NCBI GenBank assembly: GCA_959347315.1
Contig: OY365810.1
Span: 30,522,734 to 30,586,733 of the forward strand
Direction of reading: 5' to 3'
Source of the DNA: Bimastos eiseni
Taxonomy: Eukaryota; Annelida; Clitellata; Crassiclitellata; Lumbricidae
Length of the DNA stretch: 64,000 nt
Every line of letters begins with the position of its first letter. Position 1 is the first letter of the stretch. Positions 57,181 to 64,000 of the stretch are shown here, in pieces. Under the pieces are notes generated by a model. The model was not told the DNA's origin and did no database searches. It saw only the letters and a program-made list of their open reading frames with translations. The position numbers and the translations under genes were made by a program.

Positions 57181-58339
57181 GTAAGATGATTTTTTAAAGT
57201 CGTTTGAACTATTCTATTAAGACTCTATTTGCTTTGATTTTTTAAAGTAGTATGTTTTAGATATTCTGAAGTATTTATTAAGATCAATTTTGAAGAGTTT
57301 TCATGGCTGATTTGTTTGAGTTGCATAAATTGGAATTTGCACGATCTCTGGGACTGAAGAAGAAGTCTGAATTTTAACTGATTTGTTGGTTTAAATTTTG
57401 GTAGCAATTGATTTGAAACTGGGATGTGTTAGTGTTGTATTGTAGATATTCTTGTGAAGGCAATAAGCAAGGAAAATTGTTGTAGGTGATTGTCGTGGTT
57501 TCTCTCTCTCGCCAACTCCTTCTAGATGACGAGAGATACCGCCAGTTCTTTCCTCTATCACCAAGCTCAGCAACGCGACACACTTGATGGTTTTAATATG
57601 TATATTTAATGATATATATACACACCACTCCACTCATCCTATCTACACTTACTGGAGTTGTTAGTGTCGGTTTTAGAAATGTTTCCCTGGTTTACTTTGG
57701 AGACGGGATTCCCAACTACGTTGATTATCCTTATCGTCAGAATGACCTAGCATCTCCCCCAGTTCCGAAACAAGTCCCTGTTCCTTCCCTTGCTACCCTA
57801 TATGAATCCTTGTAGAGGCGATTTTTTTCGCCATCTCAAACGCAAAACTCGTATCTCTACTGGACGACAAATCGCCTGCTGAAACTATTCCTAAACCGTG
57901 GTTGGTCAGGTCTTGGCGTCCCTAGCGTAACGCCAGATCCCTTGGGGCGTCCAGTTACTGTTTGACTAGTGGCTGTTATGGCTGGGCCTTATTAGTGTCA
58001 TTGAATTCCATTACTACAGTTATACCGCCTAACAGATTGCGCGTTCATATCGGAATTGTCCCTTATTCATGCTCCGTGTCAACGGGCCGGTTTAAACCAG
58101 ATTTTCAGCTGGTTCAAGAATTTCTTGTCCATGGGTTGCAGAGGAGGTAGGGACAGGCGCCTCTACCGTCTGCCTCGAGGTGTCGAGTTTCGTTGCTTGA
58201 CACTCCGTTGCTATTTGCATATTTCTCTCCGTCTGTATTGAGGCCGTCTGCCTCTGGCGAAACCCATTGAGATCTCCTTTCTCAGGTTTCAGGTAGACAC
58301 ATCTTCATCTGTAGTCCTCACACGCCTGTGCTGCTGGTC

Positions 58340-58560
58340 GATGACTTTTATATAGCGCCATTGTCCAGAATGTCATGTGTGACAGTGATCATATTGTAAG
58401 AATCATTGACAAGGCCACTATTTACATTTCATCCAGATACTGAATGCTGCCTGAAACAAGACATTAAGGCAGAATAACTAGTGAAGTGCAGAGGAGAGTT
58501 ATAGAAATGATCTAGGGTATAAGGATCCAAGTTTGACATCTAACTCATCTTTTTATCATT
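58340..58560 (-). mobile_element. LINE-type 3' tail, minus strand
   Basis: GACTTTTATATAGCGCCATT, the reversed terminus, in Kv4 intron 1. It shares the CCATTGTC start of its body with the element at 48436 (CCGTTGTC). Confidence 0.5.
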
Positions 58561-59096
58561 TCATTATTTAATTAATCTCACAGTTCTCAGAAAGTTGATA
58601 AGATGTGCACTAAAGGCACCGGAAAGAAGCTCTATAGGAGGACACTGAATTGAAGATTATGAGATTAACACTGGAGAGGAGGCAATGCCATGCCAGAGAG
58701 GTTGTTTGAGCTAGATTTTAGGATTTAAATAAAGGGTTGAAGCTAGGAAACCAACCAATGGGTGATGGGGTGAACCAGGGTTGAATGTAGTTGAACGTTA
58801 TCAAGTATGGGACAAGGAAGATGTCATATTTTGGTTTGGTCATATTTTGGTCAAATTTGGAGAAGCAAGCAGATTGTTTGGAAGATAAAATAAATCAATG
58901 TACAAACACCTGGAAGACAGCATTGATGGGTTGTTAAGGACACAGACAATAGCGACCGTTTTGTCAATTTAATGAGAACAGAAGAAGACAATAATGTGTG
59001 GAGACAGGCAGAGTCCATGGAAGAAAGGCTCCTCTGAAGGCAAGACCAAAATAATTCGAGTGGTAATGTAAGTATGTATTTAGACATTTACTCATG

Positions 59097-59440
59097 GGTA
59101 TCCCCTTACCATGATGTCTATTAAATACCTGCTATGCTACCTTACCATGCTATCTATTTAGCAACTTTACTATGGTACATTATCTAGCATCTGTTATTCT
59201 GCTTTACTATTGTGCCTGTTAAGCATATGCTCTGGTATACCTTACTATTACACATATTAAGTACCTGTTCTCCTGCCTCCTTACTATATACAATGCCTAT
59301 TTAGTATCTGTGCTACTACCTTACTATGTTGCCTCTTAAGTACCTGCTCTGCTGTCGTACTCACCTATTAGGTAGCTATTCTTCTGCCTTACTATATAGT
59401 TCTTATTAAGTACCGGTTCTGCTGTATTACTATAATCTGC
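59097..59440. repeat. Degenerate ~40-bp tandem repeat
   Basis: Recurring CCTTACTAT, then TATTAAGTACCTG, then CTCTGCTG blocks at about 40-base spacing in Kv4 intron 1. Confidence 0.7.
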
Positions 59441-59845
59441 TCAGAAAACTGATGCCTGTGCCAAATGGTATTAAAGTTATCACTAGACAAAACATTAGTC
59501 AATGAGCAAACCATGGGTGAATGATCAGCAGTGGTGAGCTCCTGCAAACACGTACGTGTATTCCACACCAGTATATTGCTACCCAGAGATGCTGTTGGAC
59601 ACCTTGTTAAGTGATCTTGGACTATGCAAAAATGAAGAAGAGAGCGAAGACAGGCGATAAAGTAGGCAACAAATGAACCCAACACCAGCCAGGCCCTTAA
59701 AGATCACAGAAGACACTGTGTCCGAGGCATTTCTTTTCCACCTGATGTGTTGAGGATCACTTTCTTCTCAACCAGCAATTGTTTAGGCCAGCGTTTTCCT
59801 TTATGTTTTAGTTTTGATGGAAAGTGTTCGACCTGCAATTTTTTA

Positions 59846-60012
59846 AGGGAACCTAACCTAATTGAACCTAACCTAATTGAAACATTTTTAAAGGGAACCC
59901 TAACCTAATTGAAACATTTTTAAAGGGAACCCTAACCTAATTAAAACATTTTTAAAGGGAACCCTAACCTAATTTAAATATTTTTAAAGGGAACCCTATC
60001 CTAATTAAAACA
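59846..60012. repeat. 32-bp minisatellite
   Basis: About five units of GGGAACCCTAACCTAATTGA plus AACATTTTTAAA in Kv4 intron 1. The CCCTAACC phrase is part of this unit and is not a telomeric array. Confidence 0.92.
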
Positions 60013-61440
60013 TTCTGATACATGTTGCACTTGAGAAGCAGATCGATAGCGGTTTATTTGATAACACAGTTACATATAATTGAGCTCTCCTTTATACAAT
60101 CATATTTTGATTAAAATATCGCTTGTGTGACAGTGACGGAGTTGAGTTTAAATTTTATACCAAGTCCTTTTCAATGCAATTTTGAGAATTCGTGAGTTTT
60201 ATCCATTTCTTCATGTAACCCAAACCTTTCAGTCATGGAACCCAATAGTTCCATAGGACACACTTGGGAAATATTGGTTCTCGAGTGTCTTCCCATGGAG
60301 TAGAACATTCAGCACCTATCCAAGGACCAGGGGTGGATACTCACAGGGACAGAAGGGGATGGTCCTCTCCAGAATTTCAGGAAGAGATTTTCCCCCACCT
60401 CAATATTTCATAAATATTTCATGAATATTATAAATTACTACCGTGCTTCCACTGTGTAGCCATTCTTGCTACATCCATGTGCTTGGGAATTGAAATTTTT
60501 TACGACCTGACCCCGCAACCCGGGACTTAGTTTTTGCCTATGCCAAGGACTCTTGGCTCTCCAATTGGAGCTTGATGCTATCCAATTGTAACTTGTAACC
60601 TTGTATAATGGACAAGTCCACTGTGTTGCCCAAGACCCTGATGACAAACATACTATAACTCAGAAACAAAAATGCAGGAGAGAAATATCTGCCAGACAAC
60701 CTACTGGGCCACATTAGAAATCCTAAAGAATTAAATTTGTCAAGCACAACCCACGTGTGGGATGATGTGTGATCTACTAATTGATCCGAAATGACATGCT
60801 AGAGAAACACGTTGTCATCTTGCCACACGACATTCATACCTCAGAGTCAAAGTTAGATCTATACCGATTAAACGGCCGGCTGATTATCAGACATATCGGC
60901 AGTATCGGGTATCGGCAATGATAATCGGCACCGATATTAAAATTACATTTTTTATTTTATAATATTATTTTCAGTCTTTAGCCCCTTTAGCGTGTAGCCT
61001 GAGTTGCGTAATCCATTCCCATAGCTTGTAGCCAGCACGAAGGCAGAGACTGTCCTATAAACCTGTGAAATAATGTTCGAAGGCTATAGCTGTTGCGCAG
61101 TGAGTAATAGACTCATAGTGATGAGTAGGTGGTGCAGCCAAGATTTGAATGCAGATCACAGGTTGTGATTTGAGGTTGGCAACATTGAGATGGGGATGAA
61201 ACCTATAGACAAGAGCAAAATGTTTGTGGAATGGGGTCATCGGGTATATCCGACCCGTGGGTATACCCGTACCTCACCCGTAGACCTCTAATGGGGACTA
61301 TCTAACAAGTGGGAAACAGCTTGAACCAATGAGAATGGGAGGTTGTATCTACAAGTTCCACTCTGGTTCTGGCTACTGTGAGAGACAGGGTTTGGCCGTC
61401 TCTCTAGTGATAAAAAGATGTGGACATTAAACTGTTGCAG

Positions 61441-61603
61441 GTATGGGGACATGGTTCCAGCCACAATGATTGGGAAGCTGGTTGGCAGCATGTGTTCACT
61501 TAGTGGCGTTCTTGTCATTGCACTTCCCGTGCCAGTCATCGTGTCAAACTTTGCACGGATCTACCAACAGAGCCAGCGAAGTAACAAGTCAAGGTCGGAA
61601 AAG
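61441..61603 (+). CDS. KCND: Kv4-type K+ channel, second coding exon (filter end and S6)
   Basis: Acceptor actgttgcag, donor gtaaga. The first base completes Gly370, then [17 protein letters not shown], then [19 protein letters not shown] and [20 protein letters not shown] is the K+ selectivity filter, and PVPVIVSNF is the S6 gate with the PVP hinge. The frame continues from the first exon and ends in phase 0 after SRSEK (residue 424). Kv4 proteins continue for another 150-250 residues of cytoplasmic tail (starting K.RLARIR..); no such exon was found by 64000. Confidence 0.97.
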
Positions 61604-64000
61604 GTAAGAAATGCCAGTCTCAATCTAGTGTTTTGTTTACACATCCCTACAGCTTATCTTGAATTATATGGAGGCATTTCAGCATTTAAAAATGCAGATT
61701 CTTGTATTCAACGGTGTTTAGATCTTGATATTCATTCACCTTGTCAATGAAATGTTCATATGAGGCTTGCTGCTTATATACATGTATGCGTAGATAGTTG
61801 TTAGACATGTCTGCATTGGTGTACTTGCTTACTTTATCTACACGCAGATGAGACTTAAATATTTTTTTGAAGGACTGCATCTTCTCTAGGCATGTACAAG
61901 ACCTCTAGCTTGGCTGGCAAGGATTCACTGTTCTACAATCTTTTGTGATCTCTCTCAATTAAACTAGGTGATATTTTTCATAATATGCTCAGTCACATGG
62001 TACTTTACCATGTCATGGATGAAAAGCTACTATACTGGTGGTTGATGTGTGCAAGCTGGTCATCTGCTGATTATATAGTTGATTGCTATATCTCAATGCA
62101 GAAAGATCTGTTAGGGTCGTTAACCCACTTCTCTAAGAATTTGGCCGCAGTGCTAATGGCTGGACCATTAAGGTGGGACATACGATATCTTCGGATGGTG
62201 TTTAATTACAGCCTATGTAGCCATGTAGATGCATGCTGACTGACAAGATGTCTGTGCTTGTATGGGCTTGCTGCTGCTGCTGTCGTCTGTCTGTTGGACT
62301 GCCTTCATATAGCTCAGCAGCCCTGCTCCAGTCTTGGCGCATTGTTCCTGGGCCTCTGTAGTAGCATCTGCCGTGCACACGCACACACATACATACATAA
62401 CAAAACGGACGACCGGTTGTTATTCGCTCATAACAATCGATATTGTTATGCCACAGAGGAAGAATGAATAAGTGGGATATATGACACTTATTCCGACCAT
62501 TTGAAATGTCATGTGTGGCGGTTGGCGACTTCAATCGTTGCCGCAAGCACCGCCAACGCCGCAGCGTTAATCAATGGCCACATTCGTTCGTGTCTTTCTG
62601 ACAGCGTATTGTCGCATGGTCTCTGTCTCTCACGCTGGCGCTCTCTCTCTCTCCATCGCACGCCGGTTGTCAGCCTTGCCCAGCCGCCGCACGCCATCTA
62701 CCGGAGGAGTCCACCCGCCCCATCTAAGATATTGATTTTCTACAGGAAATTCGCCATCCGAGATGGCAGACAACTGCAGAGGCAATGACAGATTTACCGA
62801 ATTCCAAAGAGCCCGAAGACACTCCGGAATTGATCCACTGCAAAGTGCATTTAAAATTCAGTAGTGCTATGCCAAAAGACTGTATTTGGAAGTCGAACGT
62901 GATATACATGCTTAAAGACTTGACTGGCTACCTACATCGTGGAATGCCTTAATCTGGGATTATCTTCTGTCTCTTTACTTATGAAATAGAATCTTAATCA
63001 CCAAACTTCTAACGTACCACTCGAAAGCCTAGCACAGGGAACCAGCTTATTCACAAGCGCGGCATAAGATCAGAGGGGTTGTCCAAAAGGAAGTCACGGT
63101 CCATAGTGATGTTCATCATCTCTGTAAAAAACTTTAGCCAAATGGTTCATTTAAATATGACAGGTGTCTTTCAAATACGTTTTATTACCGGTTGCCTGTT
63201 GCAGACTTTAATGACATCCATGGGGTAATTTGTTGCTCAATTTCTGCTCACTTTAAAACTGTGATGTGTAGGAATTTTGTTCAGAAACATTTTTGAAGTC
63301 AGTCAAATGATGTTACCACATGAATAGCTTTGGACATGATACATGAGACTCTGCTTCCTCTTTGCACAAGAATTCTTCAAGTCATTCATTTATTTTTTTG
63401 TAAAATGTTACTAAATTATGTTTTTACTTGCTCTCAACCCGTGAAGAATCACGGGTTGGATAGTATTTTAGCTCACGATCCAACTGCGACTGGCACTGTT
63501 TGTTCTAGCTGTTAACCCATGAATAATCACGAGTCATACTTGATTTTAACGTTGCTATAGTAGTGGTGAAGACACTTTGACATAGAGCTAACATAGGCCT
63601 ACACATCAATTAAACGAAATGGTTGACGAACTGTGAGTCACATACTGTAACACTGAAGTTCACGGCAATCAATACTAAAATACGCAAAAATAAACATTAC
63701 CCATTAAGTTTTCGTTTGGTTTGAATAATTGTTAATATACTTAAATTACACGATGAATTTAACTTTAATAACTGCATATATACTTACATAGATGCGAATA
63801 AAAAAGTTTTGAAACGCGAATCAAAGGTTTGTTTACAGTGATGTTTGCAAATATTTCGGTTAACTTCTGTCCAATTACGAGTCTTATATTCAACGTCTGT
63901 CCAATCACACGCCCTAGATGTGACGGACAAAGCACGTGACTTAGGTAATTATATAGATAGATTATCTTTGTAAGTATCTGTTCTGAATATTTGAACCACA
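61604..64000. other. Kv4 intron 2, open at window end
   Basis: No Kv4 C-terminal exon is readable. There is a GC-rich patch at 62500-62760 with a CTCT run, and a pair of hairpin sequences at 63435-63458 and about 63510-63535. Otherwise unique AT-rich sequence. Confidence 0.7.

Larger units (their letters stand above)
57181..61440. other. Kv4 intron 1 (4.26 kb)
   Basis: GT-AG intron. It contains a LINE-type tail near 58340, a degenerate ~40-bp tandem repeat at 59097-59440, a clean 32-bp repeat at 59846-60012, and TATCGG-rich sequence near 60860-60940 that looks like a transposon end. The rest (57190-58330, 58560-59090 and 60020-60850) shows nothing recognised. Confidence 0.8.

Noticed and set aside
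60850..61300. TATCGG-rich stretch (60860-60940) and CGGGTATA...CCCGTA stretch (61240-61290) as two ends of one hAT transposon
   Set aside because: Each looks transposon-like, but the ends match only a few bases, no target duplication is visible, and they may be two unrelated fragments.
62740..62790. Kv4 C-terminal exon near 62752 (after ttctacag)
   Set aside because: The following sequence does not give the K.RLARIR start expected after SRSEK and runs into a stop quickly.

Overview
The window is eukaryotic DNA from an animal. It is AT-rich, genes are cut into short exons by long introns full of simple repeats and transposon remnants, and splice sites follow GT-AG (one GC-AG). Two conserved metazoan genes can be read, both on the + strand and head to tail: a plexin A-like semaphorin receptor (recognisable exons from 5693 to the stop at 50834) and a Shal/Kv4-type voltage-gated potassium channel (coding from 56072, continuing past the window). 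A Kv4 channel together with an intron-rich plexin A suggests a cnidarian or bilaterian, most likely an invertebrate with a slowly evolving, intron-dense genome. I cannot name the species.

Plexin region (1-50834). The signal peptide and most or all of the sema domain lie upstream of the window. A possible last sema exon is at 487-532 (tentative). Twenty-eight confident exons encode about 1380 residues: PSI1, PSI2, PSI3, four IPT/TIG repeats, a transmembrane helix, the juxtamembrane helix, both halves of the R-GAP domain with conserved arginine motifs, the Rho-GTPase-binding insert and the C-terminus. Reading phase is continuous across every junction except one. The exon for the first half of IPT1 is missing, and a 200-base run of N (33132-33331) lies exactly where it should be. 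One 15.7 kb intron (12153-27891) holds several minisatellites, SINE and LINE pieces, and two GC-richer stretches that look like candidate regulatory modules.

Intergenic and Kv4 region (50835-64000). About 5.2 kb separates the plexin stop from the Kv4 start. The first Kv4 coding exon (56072-57180) encodes the T1 domain with its zinc motif, S1-S5 and the pore helix. The second (61441-61603) completes the selectivity filter and encodes S6. The cytoplasmic C-terminus was not found before the window ends.

Mobile and repeated DNA. I recognise a hAT-type MITE family (one copy with a perfect 8-bp target duplication), a second MITE with different ends, at least two tRNA-derived SINE families in several copies, many 5'-truncated non-LTR (CR1/L2/Rex1-like) retrotransposon 3' ends, three of them with readable C-terminal coding remnants, possible Helitron-like termini, and about ten minisatellites with periods of 13 to about 40 bp. 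Several arrays have periods divisible by three and create long but spurious open frames.

No CRISPR array, rRNA, operon or unknown multigene system is visible. The two genes are known families whose products both act in neurons (guidance signalling and A-type K+ current); nothing here shows that they are functionally linked beyond adjacency.
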